Positions 35,932 to 49,268 are shown, counted from the first letter of the stretch. The stretch is 64,000 bases of DNA from an uncultured Paracoccus sp. (GCF_937873615.1 NZ_CALMYP010000066.1:124001-188000), one strand, 5' to 3'. The notes: generated by a model from the letters alone, not told the origin. A program made the numbers and translations.

Positions 35932-36263
35932 CGAACCGCCCGGATCATCTTGCGATCGAAGACCCGCAGCACCTGCGCCAGGTCCTGCCCGCGCTTCAAT
36001 ATCCGCCCATCCATGGCGATCACCGCATACATGCCCTGCGCGCCGCGCAGCTTCGGACGTTTCTCGACCCGGAAGATCGGCGTCTCGGCGGCATGGCGGA
36101 AGATCGAGAAGACCGCGACATCGTTGAGAAAGGCCATCGCGTAATCGCGCCACTCGCCGGCGGCGACCATGCGGCCATAGATGGAAAGGATCGACGCCAG
36201 CTCCTTCCTGTCGAAGGCGACGCGGTCGGGCTGCGGGGCGAACGGCTGCATCGGGCTTTGCAT
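35928..36263 (-). CDS. DUF2794 domain protein
   Basis: 111 aa. The ATG at 36263 is preferred to a TTG two codons upstream. The conserved body is VAFDRKELASILSIYGRMVA, then EWRDYAMAFLNDVAVFSIFR and KRPKLRGAQGMYAVIAMDGR. This family is restricted largely to alphaproteobacteria and has no known function. It is soluble with no signal peptide. Confidence 0.85.
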   Translation of the reverse strand: MQSPMQPFAPQPDRVAFDRKELASILSIYGRMVAAGEWRDYAMAFLNDVAVFSIFRHAAETPIFRVEKRPKLRGAQGMYAVIAMDGRILKRGQDLAQVLRVFDRKMIRAVR

Positions 36264-36329
36264 GAACAAATGGTGACAGGCCGGACGGTTATGTCAACGG
36301 CAAATCACCGGGCTGCCGGGCAAGGCCCA

Positions 36330-36683
36330 TCAGCCGCAATCGACGCCCGAGATATTGCCCGTCGAATCCAGCCGGAACACGATACGGTTCGGATTGTATT
36401 CCTGCGGCTCGATCCCACGATATTCGACGATGCGATATTCCTTGGTGATCCCCAGCGTCGGCACCACGCCGCCGGGCTGGCCGATATAACCGGCATAGGT
36501 CGAGGCCTTGCACAGGTCCGGCTTGCGCTCGGTCAGCCCGTCATCGGCGGCGGTCGGCAGCGGCTCGATCCCCGGCGGCTGCACCGGCATATCGTTGACG
36601 GGTACGCTGCGCGCGCAGCCGACCACGGCCAGCGACATCAGCAACGGGGCGAGGAAATGGCGCGTCTTGATCATTCTGGTCAT
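36330..36683 (-). CDS. Lipoprotein with peptidase inhibitor I78-type fold
   Basis: 117 aa from the ATG at 36683 (AGGGACAG upstream). A lipoprotein signal ends LAVVGC, so Cys at about residue 23 would be lipidated. The C-terminal 60 residues (CKASTYAGYIGQPGG, then YRIVEYRGI, DSTGNISGVDCG) follow the I78 pattern: C-x3-YAxxIGQ at the start, an R-x-I strand, and LD-x-xG-x-I-xx-VxCG at the end, with two cysteines likely in a disulfide. I78 inhibitors act on serine peptidases, although for most bacterial members this is inference. Confidence 0.75.
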   Translation of the reverse strand: MTRMIKTRHFLAPLLMSLAVVGCARSVPVNDMPVQPPGIEPLPTAADDGLTERKPDLCKASTYAGYIGQPGGVVPTLGITKEYRIVEYRGIEPQEYNPNRIVFRLDSTGNISGVDCG

Positions 36684-36810
36684 CTGTCCCTGATAGGTTC
36701 CCGCGATCCCGACCCGCACCCCTTGGCGGGGCTTTGATCTGGTCGGGCCGTCTGGCAAGCTATACGCGCGCAAATGGCCGCTGTTAAGCCCGACCGCGGT
36801 CAACTTCGCA

Positions 36811-37461
36811 TCAGCAACGGAGAAGGTCACGCGCGGCATCTGTGCCGTAATGGGACAGAAACATTTCGACCGCATTGTCGACCGAGCGCCGGATCATGTC
36901 ATCATCGACCGAATCGCGACCCTTGAGGAGCACGCGTTCACGGACCCCGACCGCGCTCAGGCTGACGAAGCACTCTGCGGCAAGGCCAAGATCGGGAATG
37001 TTCCCGCGCAGCATCCCCTCATCCTGCCAGCGCTTCAACTGTTCGGCCAAAGTGCATTGCAGGGCGGCCGGGCCGATAACGTAATACTCCCGCGCCAAGG
37101 CGGGGAAACGTTCGGCTTCGGCAATCGCAAGTCGCAATGTGCGGGATCCAAATTCCGACACGGCATGGTTGGCGATCAGATGGCCGGTGAAGCGCAACAC
37201 CTGGTCGATGGGCAGGTCCGTGGCCACCAGTTCAGTGCCGTCAACACGCTGACGCTCCAGTTCCTCACGGAACACGGCATCGAACATCAGCCGCTTGTCG
37301 GGAAAATAATTATAGAGAGTCGCCTTCGACACCGCCGCCTCGCGGGCGATGTCATCGACGCTCGCGCCGGCAAAGCCCTCGCGCATGAACACACGCCGCG
37401 CGCCCTCAAGGACCTGATCGAATTTGCGACCGCGTGTAATGATACGTTCCTCGATACCCAT
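36811..37461 (-). CDS. TetR-family transcriptional regulator
   Basis: 216 aa from the ATG at 37461. The N-terminal helix-turn-helix (residues about 13-58) is VLEGARRVFMREGFAGASVD, DIAREAAVSKATLYNYFPDK. The C-terminal ligand domain includes TLRLAIAEAERFPALAREYY, of the TetR_C (AefR-like) kind. It is divergent from a glutamate dehydrogenase 152 bp away, and an inverted repeat overlaps its own start. Autoregulation and possible control of gdhA are inferred from position; the ligand is unknown. Confidence 0.85.
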   Translation of the reverse strand: MGIEERIITRGRKFDQVLEGARRVFMREGFAGASVDDIAREAAVSKATLYNYFPDKRLMFDAVFREELERQRVDGTELVATDLPIDQVLRFTGHLIANHAVSEFGSRTLRLAIAEAERFPALAREYYVIGPAALQCTLAEQLKRWQDEGMLRGNIPDLGLAAECFVSLSAVGVRERVLLKGRDSVDDDMIRRSVDNAVEMFLSHYGTDAARDLLRC

Positions 37462-37492
37462 AATACCTGTGAAAATAAGTGCACTATTATGG
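37458..37492. promoter_or_regulatory. Inverted repeat overlapping the tetR start, candidate operator
   Basis: CCATAATA (37458-37465) and TATTATGG (37485-37492) are perfect 8-base arms around a 19-base spacer. The left arm contains the start codon of the TetR gene. The AT-rich arms also resemble -10 elements on both strands. This is a plausible site for autorepression. Confidence 0.45.
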
Positions 37493-37613
37493 TCATATAG
37501 TTCCCCATCTGGCCCGAAGGCACAAGATGCGAAGCAAGCCGACGAATTTCGTTGCGATTTTCCGCCATTGCCCCGAAGCTCTGCCTTGTAAATGGGCAAA
37601 ACGGAGAACCATC

Positions 37614-39041
37614 ATGTCGAATGCGCATCCCTCCTTCCGCGACTCCGTTGATCGGATGTTCACGCATGCTGCCTCGTTGATGAAACTTCCGCCGGGTCTG
37701 GAAGAAAAGATCCGGGTCTGCAACTCGACCTATACGGTCCGTTTCGGGGTGCGCCTGCGGGGCGCGATTCACACCTTCACCGGCTATCGCTCGGTCCATT
37801 CCGAACATATGGAGCCGGTCAAGGGCGGCATCCGCTATGCCATGTCGGTGAACCAGGACGAGGTCGAGGCGCTGGCAGCGCTGATGACCTATAAATGCGC
37901 GCTGGTGGAGGTGCCATTCGGCGGCTCCAAGGGCGGGCTTCGCATCAACCCGCGCGAATGGGACGAGGACGAGCTGGAGCGGATCACCCGCCGCTTCACC
38001 TATGAGCTGTCGCGCCGCTCGCTGATTTCGCCCTCGCAGAACGTACCGGCGCCCGACATGGGTACGGGCGAGCGCGAAATGGCCTGGATGGCCGATGCCT
38101 ACAAGCGGCTCCATCCCGACGACATCAACGCCAAGGCCTGCGTGACCGGCAAGCCGGTGACCATCGGCGGTATCCTCGGCCGGGTCGAGGCGACCGGGCG
38201 CGGTGTGCAATATGCGCTGCAGGAATTCTTCCGTCACCCCGACGCGCTGAAACGGGCCGGGCTTTCCGGCAACCTCTCGGGCAAACGCGTCGTCGTGCAG
38301 GGCCTGGGCAATGTGGGCTATCACGCCGCCAAGTTCCTGCAGCAGGAAGATGGCTGCGTGATCGTGACGGTGGTCGAGTATAACGGCACCGTCCACAATC
38401 CGAACGGGCTCGATATCGACGCCCTGAAGGCCCATATCCGCGAAACCGGCGGGGTCGAGAACTTCCCCGGCGCCAGCTTCCGCCCGGCCGGGATGGAAGG
38501 GCTGGAGGACGAATGCGACATCCTCATCCCCGCCGCCGTCGAAAGCGTCATTACCGGCAAGAACGCCAACAGGGTTCAGGCCAAGCTGATTATCGAGGCC
38601 GCGAATGGCCCGGTTACCGCCGAGGCCGATGAGATCCTCAAGAAGCGCGGGGTCGTGATCATCCCTGACATGTACGCCAATGCCGGCGGTGTGACCGTGT
38701 CTTATTTCGAATGGGTCAAGAACCTCAGCCAGATCAGCCTCGGCCGGCTGGAGCGCCGGCACGAAGAAGCCCGGAACATGCTGTTGATCTCGGAAATCGA
38801 ACGGCTTTCGGCGGATTCCGGCGTCAAGTGGTCGCTGTCCAGCGGCTTCAAGGAGGCCTATCTGCGCGGCGCAGACGAGTTGGAACTGGTCCGTTCGGGC
38901 CTCGATGACACCATGCGCGAAAGCTACATGAAGATGCAGGAGGTGTGGTTCGACGACAACCGGGTCCGCGACCTGCGCACCGCCGCCTATGTTGTCGCCA
39001 TCCGTCGGATCGGCAATGTCTACGGCTCGCTGGGACTCTGA
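37614..39041 (+). CDS. Glutamate dehydrogenase (Glu/Leu/Phe/Val dehydrogenase family)
   Basis: 475 aa from the ATG at 37614, which has CGGAG eight bases upstream; the frame extends further up but into the intergenic region. Glutamate and 2-oxoglutarate contacts are in PVKGGIRYAMSVNQDEVEAL and the catalytic Lys region KCALVEVPFGGSKGGLR. The NAD(P) Rossmann motif is VVVQGLGNVGYHAAKFLQ near residue 225. AANGPVTAEAD follows. Length and motifs fit the NAD-type hexameric enzymes. It links amino-acid catabolism with the TCA cycle. Coenzyme preference is not settled by eye. Confidence 0.9.
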   Translation: MSNAHPSFRDSVDRMFTHAASLMKLPPGLEEKIRVCNSTYTVRFGVRLRGAIHTFTGYRSVHSEHMEPVKGGIRYAMSVNQDEVEALAALMTYKCALVEVPFGGSKGGLRINPREWDEDELERITRRFTYELSRRSLISPSQNVPAPDMGTGEREMAWMADAYKRLHPDDINAKACVTGKPVTIGGILGRVEATGRGVQYALQEFFRHPDALKRAGLSGNLSGKRVVVQGLGNVGYHAAKFLQQEDGCVIVTVVEYNGTVHNPNGLDIDALKAHIRETGGVENFPGASFRPAGMEGLEDECDILIPAAVESVITGKNANRVQAKLIIEAANGPVTAEADEILKKRGVVIIPDMYANAGGVTVSYFEWVKNLSQISLGRLERRHEEARNMLLISEIERLSADSGVKWSLSSGFKEAYLRGADELELVRSGLDDTMRESYMKMQEVWFDDNRVRDLRTAAYVVAIRRIGNVYGSLGL

Positions 39042-39081
39042 GGTCCAGCCACGGGGCGACAGAAAGCCACCACGCTGAAAC

Positions 39082-39114
39082 AATGGCCGGTCGCGAATAT
39101 CGCGGCCGGCCATT
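39082..39114 (+). terminator. Terminator-like hairpin after glutamate dehydrogenase gene
   Basis: AATGGCCGG (39082-39090) pairs with CCGGCCATT (39106-39114), and an inner CGCG-AATAT-CGCG adds further pairing. It begins 40 bases after the stop codon. The following GCTTTCG is only a weak T-run. Confidence 0.6.
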
Positions 39115-39170
39115 GCTTTCGCCCCCTGCCCTTTCGGTCCCGCACCGACCAACCCATTCCACAAATGAAA

Positions 39171-39190
39171 ACGCGCCCCGAAGGGCGCGT
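39171..39190 (-). terminator. Rho-independent terminator of the bc1 operon
   Basis: ACGCGCCC (39171-39178) and GGGCGCGT (39183-39190) pair perfectly around CGAA. On the minus strand the stem is followed by TTTTCATTT. It lies 23 bases after the petC stop. Confidence 0.85.
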
Positions 39191-39212
39191 TCGCTATCTC
39201 ATGTGCAATGGA

Positions 39213-40670
39213 TCACTCGTCGCGGCCATGCTTGATCGGCCACCACAGGCGCTTGTTGGTCAGGTAGAGCAGCGCCGCCAGGATGGTCAGGAAGATCACC
39301 GCAATGAACCCGTTCTGCTTGCGGTCCATCATCTTCGGCTCGGCTGTCCACATCAGGAAGGCTGAGACGTCACGGGCCATCTGGTCGATCGTCGCCGGGG
39401 TCCCGTCCTCATAGGTGACGAGGTCGTCGAACAGCGGCGCCGGCATCGAGATCCAGTTCCCGGCGAAAGCGGCGTTGTGATAGAGGACGGTGCCCGCCTG
39501 CTCTTTCTCTTCTCCGTCATAGCCGGTCAGCACGGCATGGATATATTCCGGCCCGCCGATACCCCGAAAGAACTGGTTGATCCCCGAACCATAGGGGCCG
39601 TGGAAGCCGGCACGAGCCTTGGCCATCAGCGACAGGTCCGGACCCATGCCATCGGCCTGAATGATGGTCGGGAAATGGTCGGTCGGAATGCGCGGACGAT
39701 CCTCGCCGGTTTCCGGGTCGGTGATATCCATATTCGCGGCATAGGCGCGGACCTGATCCTCAGGCAGGCCGGGGCCGCCATCGTCATGCAGGGTGCGGAT
39801 CGGCACCTGCTTGAGGCCGTGGCAGGCCGAGCAGACTTCCGTATAGACCTGTAGCCCGCGCTGCAACTGGAACTGGTCGTATTTGCCGAAGGGACCTTCG
39901 AAGCTGAAGGCGATATCCTCGATATGCGCGGTTTCATGGCTGGCAGCGGCTTCGCCTTCTGCCGCAGCATGTTCTTCTCCGGCTGCGGCCTCTTCCTCGG
40001 CAGCGGCCTCTTCCTCGGTTCCGGCGGCCTCTTCGGTGGCAGCCTCCTCGACAGCGGCGGCACCTTCGTCTTCAGCGGCGGCCTCCTCGGCGGGGGCTTC
40101 TTCCGCCGGGGCTTCCTCGGTCGCGGCCTCTTCAGGCGCGGCTTCGGGCTCTGCCTGGGCTTCTTCCGCCATGTCGGCCTCGGCGGCGGTTTCTTCCGCC
40201 GCATCGGCTGCTGCTTCCTCGGCCGGAGCCTCGGCTGCCATGTCTTCTGCCGGGGCTTCTTCTGCCGCAGCTTCTTCTGCCGGAGCGGCTTCTTCCGTGG
40301 CCGCATCTTCTGCGGCAACGGCTTCACTGGCGTTGTCGCCAGCGGCTTCGGCGGTTTCAGCCGCAGTCTCCGCAGCGGCGTCAGCCGCTTCGGTCACGGT
40401 CTCGCTTGCCTCGGTCGCAGCGGCATCGACTGCGTCTGCGGCCTCGGTGGCGGCATCCGCAGCCATGTCGGCAGCCGCATCGACGGTTTCGCTTGCGGTA
40501 TCGGCAACGGCGGCAGCCGCGTCATTCGCCGCGTCCATGACGGCATCGGCGGCCTGCGCCGGGGTTGCGGTGTCCGGTGCCGGGACGACAACGGTCGCGT
40601 CCTGCGCCCATGCTGCCGCACCAAGGGACAGCGCGGCGACGGCCGTGAGGGTCTTGGTTCTCAGGGTCAT
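39213..40670 (-). CDS. petC: Cytochrome c1 with long acidic N-terminal extension
   Basis: 485 aa. Signal peptide [22 protein letters not shown]. Residues about 24-245 are almost entirely Ala, Glu, Asp, Thr and Pro with repeats such as [12 protein letters not shown]. Then the true cytochrome c1 begins: [19 protein letters not shown], heme motif CSACH at 280-284, the axial Met likely in [10 protein letters not shown], and a C-terminal anchor [20 protein letters not shown]. It passes electrons from the Rieske protein to cytochrome c. Paracoccus denitrificans c1 is known for such an acidic insert, proposed to help dock positively charged cytochrome c. This one is unusually long. Confidence 0.96.
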   Translation of the reverse strand: MTLRTKTLTAVAALSLGAAAWAQDATVVVPAPDTATPAQAADAVMDAANDAAAAVADTASETVDAAADMAADAATEAADAVDAAATEASETVTEAADAAAETAAETAEAAGDNASEAVAAEDAATEEAAPAEEAAAEEAPAEDMAAEAPAEEAAADAAEETAAEADMAEEAQAEPEAAPEEAATEEAPAEEAPAEEAAAEDEGAAAVEEAATEEAAGTEEEAAAEEEAAAGEEHAAAEGEAAASHETAHIEDIAFSFEGPFGKYDQFQLQRGLQVYTEVCSACHGLKQVPIRTLHDDGGPGLPEDQVRAYAANMDITDPETGEDRPRIPTDHFPTIIQADGMGPDLSLMAKARAGFHGPYGSGINQFFRGIGGPEYIHAVLTGYDGEEKEQAGTVLYHNAAFAGNWISMPAPLFDDLVTYEDGTPATIDQMARDVSAFLMWTAEPKMMDRKQNGFIAVIFLTILAALLYLTNKRLWWPIKHGRDE

Positions 40671-40682
40671 GCTTGCCTCTCC

Positions 40683-42576
<1,894 letters not shown>

Positions 42577-42724
42577 GGCTATTCTCCGGTTCAGGCCCGC
42601 CAACGCGGACCGGCTATGTTCGGTTGGGCCGCTTGAATCGCAGCCTAGGCATCGCATCTCTACCGATCAATTTCCCGCCAGTCCAGCGGCGCGAGGCGAT
42701 CTGTTTCGGGCAAATGGCCGCAGG

Positions 42725-42753
42725 TGTTGCGTTTTCGCCTTGCGCAATGTCAA
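42725..42753 (-). promoter_or_regulatory. Candidate promoter of the bc1 operon
   Basis: On the minus strand TTGACA (plus-strand TGTCAA at 42748-42753), preceded by CC, is followed after 17 bases by GCAACA (42725-42730). The -35 is perfect; the -10 is poor. It lies about 150 bp upstream of petA. Confidence 0.35.
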
Positions 42754-42806
42754 GGCACCGCGACATTCCGTCGCATATCAGGCCTTGCGGGACCGCCCTC
42801 ACCGCC

Positions 42807-43604
42807 TCAGCCGCGCAGGAAGCGGCGCAGGACCTTTTCCAGCTTCGCCGCCCCCAGAGGCGCCATCTGCTTGGTATGGTCATGGCTGATCGATTCGTCG
42901 GAGAGGCCCGCACCCATATTGGTGATGACCGAGATCGCGGCGCAGCCGAGGCCAAGGAAACGAGCCAGGATGATCTCTGGCACCGTCGACATGCCGACCG
43001 CGTCCATGCCGAGGATGCGCGCCGCGCGAATTTCGGCCGGGGTCTCGAAACTGGGGCCGGAGAACCATCCATAGACGCCTTCGGGCAGGTCCACGCCCTC
43101 GGCCCCGGCGGCGGCTTTCAGGGCGGCGCGCATTTCCGGGTCATGGGCGTCGGTCATCGGCACGAAACGGGCATCCGTCGCCTCGCCGATCAGGGGATTG
43201 GTGCCGGCAAAGGCGATGTGATCGCTCAGCAGCATCAGACCGCCCGGTGCCAGTGCCTCGTTCACTGCGCCGGCGGCATTGGTCAGGATCAGCTTCTTCG
43301 TGCCAAGCGCGGCCAGCACCTCCAGCGGCAGGCGCATGGCATCGGCGCGACCGGACTCGTAGTAATGCGACCGCCCGCCGAAGACCGCGACCCGCGCGCC
43401 CTCAAGATCCCCGATCACCAGTTGCGGCACATGGCCGGAAACCCCGGCATGGGGAAATCCCGGCAGGTCGTCATAAGGAATCGCCACCCCATCCACCGCG
43501 CCCGACAGATGACCGAGGCCCGAGCCGAGGATCAGCCCGTATTCCGGGGCGGCCCCGCCGGCGCGGGCGCGGATCAGATCGGCAAGCTCAACGCTCTTTG
43601 ACAT
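42807..43604 (-). CDS. Purine nucleoside phosphorylase
   Basis: 265 aa from the ATG at 43604. LILGSGLGHLSGAVDG is the phosphate-binding N-terminus of the trimeric PNP class, followed by AVFGGRSHYYESG, LILTNAAGAVNEAL and the base pocket YGWFSGPSFETPAEIRAARI with GMSTVPEIILARFLG. It splits guanosine and inosine into base and ribose 1-phosphate. Size and motifs fit the trimeric class rather than hexameric DeoD. It overlaps the upstream permease gene by 17 bases, tying nucleoside import directly to cleavage. Confidence 0.92.
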   Translation of the reverse strand: MSKSVELADLIRARAGGAAPEYGLILGSGLGHLSGAVDGVAIPYDDLPGFPHAGVSGHVPQLVIGDLEGARVAVFGGRSHYYESGRADAMRLPLEVLAALGTKKLILTNAAGAVNEALAPGGLMLLSDHIAFAGTNPLIGEATDARFVPMTDAHDPEMRAALKAAAGAEGVDLPEGVYGWFSGPSFETPAEIRAARILGMDAVGMSTVPEIILARFLGLGCAAISVITNMGAGLSDESISHDHTKQMAPLGAAKLEKVLRRFLRG

Positions 43605-44553
43605 AGGGTTCTCCGCCCGCGCGCGGCGGGATGGCGCGGCCGACAAAGCCCGCAAGGATGATGACGGTCAGGATATAGGGCAGCGCGTTCATGAACATGG
43701 ACGGAATGGTGACCGGCCCGATTTCAAGGTTCGGATAACGGTTGGCAATCGCCTCCAGCAGCCCGAACAGGAAGGTCGCGAAAAGCGCGCCCCAGGGCGT
43801 CCATTTGGCAAAGATCAGCGCCGCAAGTGCAATGAAGCCGCGCCCGGCGGTCATTTCCTTGACGAAACCCGCAGACAACCCGGTCGCGAGGTAAGCCCCC
43901 GCCAGCCCGCACAGCACGCCGCAGATCGCCACCGCCGCATAGCGCAGCCGGGTGACCGACACCCCCGCCGTATCGACCGAGGCCGGATTCTCGCCCACCG
44001 CGCGCAAGCGCAGGCCGAAGCGCGTCCGGTAGAGCAGCCACCAGGTCGCCGGCACGCAAAGGAAGGCGACATAGACCAGAATGGTATGGCCGGAGATCAG
44101 ATCGGCATAGATCGGACCGATCACCGGCACATCGCGCAACTGATCGGCGAAGGGCAGCCGGATCTCGGAAAACCGCGCCCCGCCGCTGAGATTGGGCGTG
44201 CGCCCGCCGAGGCCGAAGATCTTCTGCCCAAGCAGCACGGTCAGCCCCGAGGCAAGGAAGTTGATCGCCACGCCCGAAATCAGCTGGTTGCCCCGGAAGG
44301 TGATCGAGGCCACGCCATGAACGAGCGACAGCGCCAGAGAACCCGCGATCCCCGCCGCCAGCCCCAGCCAGACATTGCCGGTCAGTGCCGCCACCGTGGC
44401 CGCCGAAAACGCCGCCATCAGCATCTTGCCTTCCAGCCCGATATCGAAGACGCCCGCCCGTTCCGAATAAAGCCCGGCCAGACAGGCCAGCAGCAAGGGC
44501 GTCATCAGGCGCACGGAACTGTCGAGGATCTGGATGATGGTGTTGAAATCCAT
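43588..44553 (-). CDS. Nucleoside ABC transporter permease 2 (NupQ/RnsD type)
   Basis: 321 aa with about eight to nine hydrophobic segments. MTPLLLACLAGLYSERAGVF and DIGLEGKMLMAAFSAATVAA match the BPD_transp_2 permease of nucleoside importers, as do RLRYAAVAICGVLCGLAGAY and VKEMTAGRGFIALAALIFAK. It pairs with the other permease three bases upstream. The BMP-family binding protein, the double ATPase and the PNP make uptake of purine nucleosides the best reading. Confidence 0.88.
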   Translation of the reverse strand: MDFNTIIQILDSSVRLMTPLLLACLAGLYSERAGVFDIGLEGKMLMAAFSAATVAALTGNVWLGLAAGIAGSLALSLVHGVASITFRGNQLISGVAINFLASGLTVLLGQKIFGLGGRTPNLSGGARFSEIRLPFADQLRDVPVIGPIYADLISGHTILVYVAFLCVPATWWLLYRTRFGLRLRAVGENPASVDTAGVSVTRLRYAAVAICGVLCGLAGAYLATGLSAGFVKEMTAGRGFIALAALIFAKWTPWGALFATFLFGLLEAIANRYPNLEIGPVTIPSMFMNALPYILTVIILAGFVGRAIPPRAGGEPYVKER

Positions 44554-44556
44554 GGC

Positions 44557-45662
44557 TCAGCTCCGCTCTGCCGTGCCGCGACGGCGACGCGACAGGAAGA
44601 AGGCCTCCAGCGGCATCCGCACCATATTGTCGAGCGCGCCGGTGAACAGGATCACCAATGCCTGAATGACGATGATCAATTCGCGCGGGATCGAGGTCCA
44701 GAGCGCCAACTCGCCCCCGCCCTGATAGAGGAAGCCGAACAGCAGCGCCGCCAGCAACACCCCAATGGGATGGTTGCGGCCCATCAGCGCCACGGCGATG
44801 CCGATAAAGCCCGCGCCCTCGACATTGTTCAGGATCAGACGCTCGCCCTCGCCCATGACATTGTTGATGGCCATCATCCCGGCCAACCCGCCCGAGATCA
44901 GCATGGCGATCACGGTGATCCGCGTGGGCGAGATACCGGCATAGCGCGCGGCACTCTCGGACTTGCCGAAGGCGCGGATCTCATAGCCCAGCCGGGTGCG
45001 CCAGATCAGCAGCCAGACGGCGAGGCAGGCCAGCAGGGCGACGAAGAAGGTGATATTGGCCGGCGTATGCTTGCCCCATTCGATGCCAAACCCGGCGAAC
45101 ATGTCGGTGATCTTCGGCAGATGGGTCGAGGCCGGGAAATTGGCCGAAGCCGGGTCCATGCTGCCTATGGGGCGCAGCCAGTTAACCAGTGCCCAGTTCA
45201 GCAGGGCGGCGGCGATGAAGTTGAACATGATCGTGGTGATCACGATATGGCTGCCGCGCTTGGCCTGCAGGATCGCCGGGATATAGGCCCAGGCCGCCCC
45301 GAACAGCGCCGAGCCGATCATCGCCGCGATCAGCGCCAGCGACCAATGCGGCCAGGGGATGAACAGACAGACCATGGCGACGCCCAGCCCGCCCAGCCCC
45401 GCCTGCCCCTCGCCGCCGATATTGAACATGGCAGCGTGATAGGCGACGGCGACGGCCAGCCCGGTAAAGATGAAATTCGTCGCATAATACAGCGTGAAGC
45501 CCCAACCATAGCTGGAACCCAACGCGCCGGTGACCATGGTCTTCAGCGCCTCCCACGGGCTTTCACCGATGGCGAGGATCACCAGCCCCGAAATCGCGAA
45601 GGCGAGGAACAGCGAGATCAGCGGAGTCAGCACCACATCCGCCCATTTCGGCATCTTGTCCA

Positions 45663-45663
<1 letters not shown>
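44557..45663 (-). CDS. Nucleoside ABC transporter permease 1 (NupP/RnsC type)
   Basis: 368 aa with about nine to ten membrane helices. YHAAMFNIGGEGQAGLGGLG (near residue 75-95) and the later YEIRAFGKSESAARYAGISP followed by GLAGMMAINNVMGEGE are typical of the longer BPD_transp_2 permease of BMP-type systems. Its ATG at 45663 overlaps the stop of the ATPase gene by one base. Same transport system as its neighbours. Confidence 0.88.
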
Positions 45664-47263
<1,600 letters not shown>

Positions 47264-47264
<1 letters not shown>

Positions 47265-48253
47265 CAATCGGCCGGGCAGGTATTGTCGGTCATGTAGTCA
47301 TGCACGACGATCTCGCCCGATGCGATCTTCGCCTTGGCCTCGTCCACCGCTGCGGTCATTTCCGGGGTCACGAGGGGCGCGTTGTTTTCATCCATGGCAA
47401 CGATCACGCCATCGGATTTCACGTCCCAGACCTTGATGCCCGGCTCGACCGCGTCGCCGGCGGTAAAGGCGTCATAGACGGCGCTGTCGACACGCTTCAC
47501 GACCGAGGTCAGGACCTTGCCCGGATGCAGGTGGTTCTGGTTCGAATCGACCCCTATGCTGAGCACGCCTTCATCGGCGGCGGCCTGCAGCACGCCGATC
47601 CCGGTGCCGCCGGCTGCCGCATAGATGACATCCGCGCCCTGCGCCTTCTGCGCCTTGGCCAACTCGCCCCCCTTCACCGGGTCGTTCCAGGCGGCGGGCG
47701 TGGTGCCGGTATAGTTGATGATGACCTTGCCATCGGGCTTGGCGGCCAGAAAACCCTGGCGATAGCCGCATTCGAACTTGTGGATCAGCGGAATATCCAT
47801 GCCGCCGATGAAGCCCACCGTCCCGGATGTCGAGGCCTGCGCCGCCATGATCCCGGCCAGATAGGAGCCCTCGCCCTCGTTGAAGACGTTCGACTGCACG
47901 TTGGGCTGTTCGACCACCATGTCGATGATGACGAACTTCGTCTCCGGGTAATCGGGCGCAACCTTGTTGAGCACCTCGCCGAAGGCGAAGCCGGTCATCA
48001 CGATCGGGTTGGCGCCGGTCTCGGCCAGCCGGCGAAGCGCCTGCTCGCGCTGCGCCTCGGACTGCATCTCCAGTTCCTTGTAGCTGCCGCCGGTCTCTTC
48101 CTTCCACTTCTCGGCGCCGTGATAGGCGGCCTCGTTGAAGGATTTGTCGAATTTGCCGCCGAGATCGAAGATCAGTGCGGGTTCGGCATGGGCGGCCCCC
48201 ACCAGCAGGCCGACAGCCGTGGCCGAAGCGAGGACGGATTTCAGAAGGGTCAT
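47264..48253 (-). CDS. BMP-family nucleoside-binding periplasmic protein
   Basis: 329 aa. Signal peptide to GAAHA; no lipobox cysteine, unlike the Gram-positive lipoproteins of this family. The mature protein reads EPALIFDLGGKFDKSFNEAA and YHGAEKWKEETGG, the Med/BMP (PnrA-like) start that contacts the purine ring, then the later VGFIGGMDIPLIHKFECGYR and GADVIYAAAGGTGIGVLQAA. It is the first gene of the purine salvage operon, divergent from radC with 191 bp between. Confidence 0.9.
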
Positions 48254-48444
48254 GGCAACCTCTTGATTCAGGCGGGCGACCTTGCCCGCGGATGGACAAG
48301 TTTAGGGCGGAAGCCGGGCCGCCGGTCAAGGCGGTTTATTCATGCTGCCCCAAGGTCAGGGGAATCGAATCGTCCTTTCAGATCATTTTTCCAGCATTTG
48401 CCGACCTTAACGGTTTCTTCAGCATTCTGCCCGATCCTCCTCGC

Positions 48445-49215
48445 ATGAACCGGAATCATCATGCCTTCTCGGAACCGCCCCTGACGTTGTTCCTGCCCGA
48501 CAGCGACGAGGCCGTGCCGACCCCGCCCAAGGCCGGAAAGCCGCCCTCCTACATTGCCGATCACCGTGCCCGGCTGCGCGAACGGTTCATGACCGGCGGC
48601 GCGGGGGCGATGCCGGATTACGAATTGCTGGAACTGCTGCTGTTTCGCGCCATTCCCCGACAGGACGTGAAGCCGCTGGCGCGCCGACTGATCGCAACCT
48701 TCGGGGATCTGGCCCGGGTTCTGGCGGCGCCGGTGGCAAGACTTTCCTCCGTCGAAGGCGTCGGCCCCGCCGTGGTGACGGAATTGAAACTGGTCGGCGC
48801 CGCCGCGCAAAGGATGGCGCGCGGTCGGGTCATGCAGCGCCCGGTCCTGTCCGGCTGGGATGCGCTGCTGGACTATTGCCATACCGCGATGGGTCACGAA
48901 GGGGTTGAGGAATTCCGGGTCCTCTTCCTCGACCGCAAGAATGTGCTGATTGCGGATGAGGCGCAGGGTCGCGGCACCGTCGATCACGTCCCCGTCTATC
49001 CCCGCGAAGTCCTGCGCCGGGCGCTGGAACTGGGGGCTTCCGCGCTGATCCTTGTCCACAACCACCCGTCAGGCGACCCGACGCCGTCCGAAGCGGATAT
49101 CACCATGACGATGCGCATCCGCGCCGGGGCCGAGGTGATGGGAATCACCGTCCACGACCACCTGATCATCGGCACCGGCTGCGAAGTCAGCTTCCGGCGG
49201 GAGGGATTGCTTTAG
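48445..49215 (+). CDS. radC: RadC/JAB-domain (UPF0758) protein
   Basis: 256 aa from the ATG at 48445; the frame is open further upstream but that part overlaps the divergent promoter region and is not conserved. A helix-hairpin-helix-like N-terminal part (DYELLELLLFRAIPRQDVKP; LARVLAAPVARLSSVEGVGP) precedes the JAMM metalloprotease-like domain, with EFRVLFLDRKN and the metal motif HNHPSGDPTPSEAD (H-x-H-x10-D). Despite its name the family has no settled repair role. No strong ribosome site is visible. Confidence 0.88.
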   Translation: MNRNHHAFSEPPLTLFLPDSDEAVPTPPKAGKPPSYIADHRARLRERFMTGGAGAMPDYELLELLLFRAIPRQDVKPLARRLIATFGDLARVLAAPVARLSSVEGVGPAVVTELKLVGAAAQRMARGRVMQRPVLSGWDALLDYCHTAMGHEGVEEFRVLFLDRKNVLIADEAQGRGTVDHVPVYPREVLRRALELGASALILVHNHPSGDPTPSEADITMTMRIRAGAEVMGITVHDHLIIGTGCEVSFRREGLL

Positions 49216-49268
49216 AAACGCGGTCCCAGCTCTCGGGGCCGCCGCTCAAGACGGAACTTACCGCAGGA

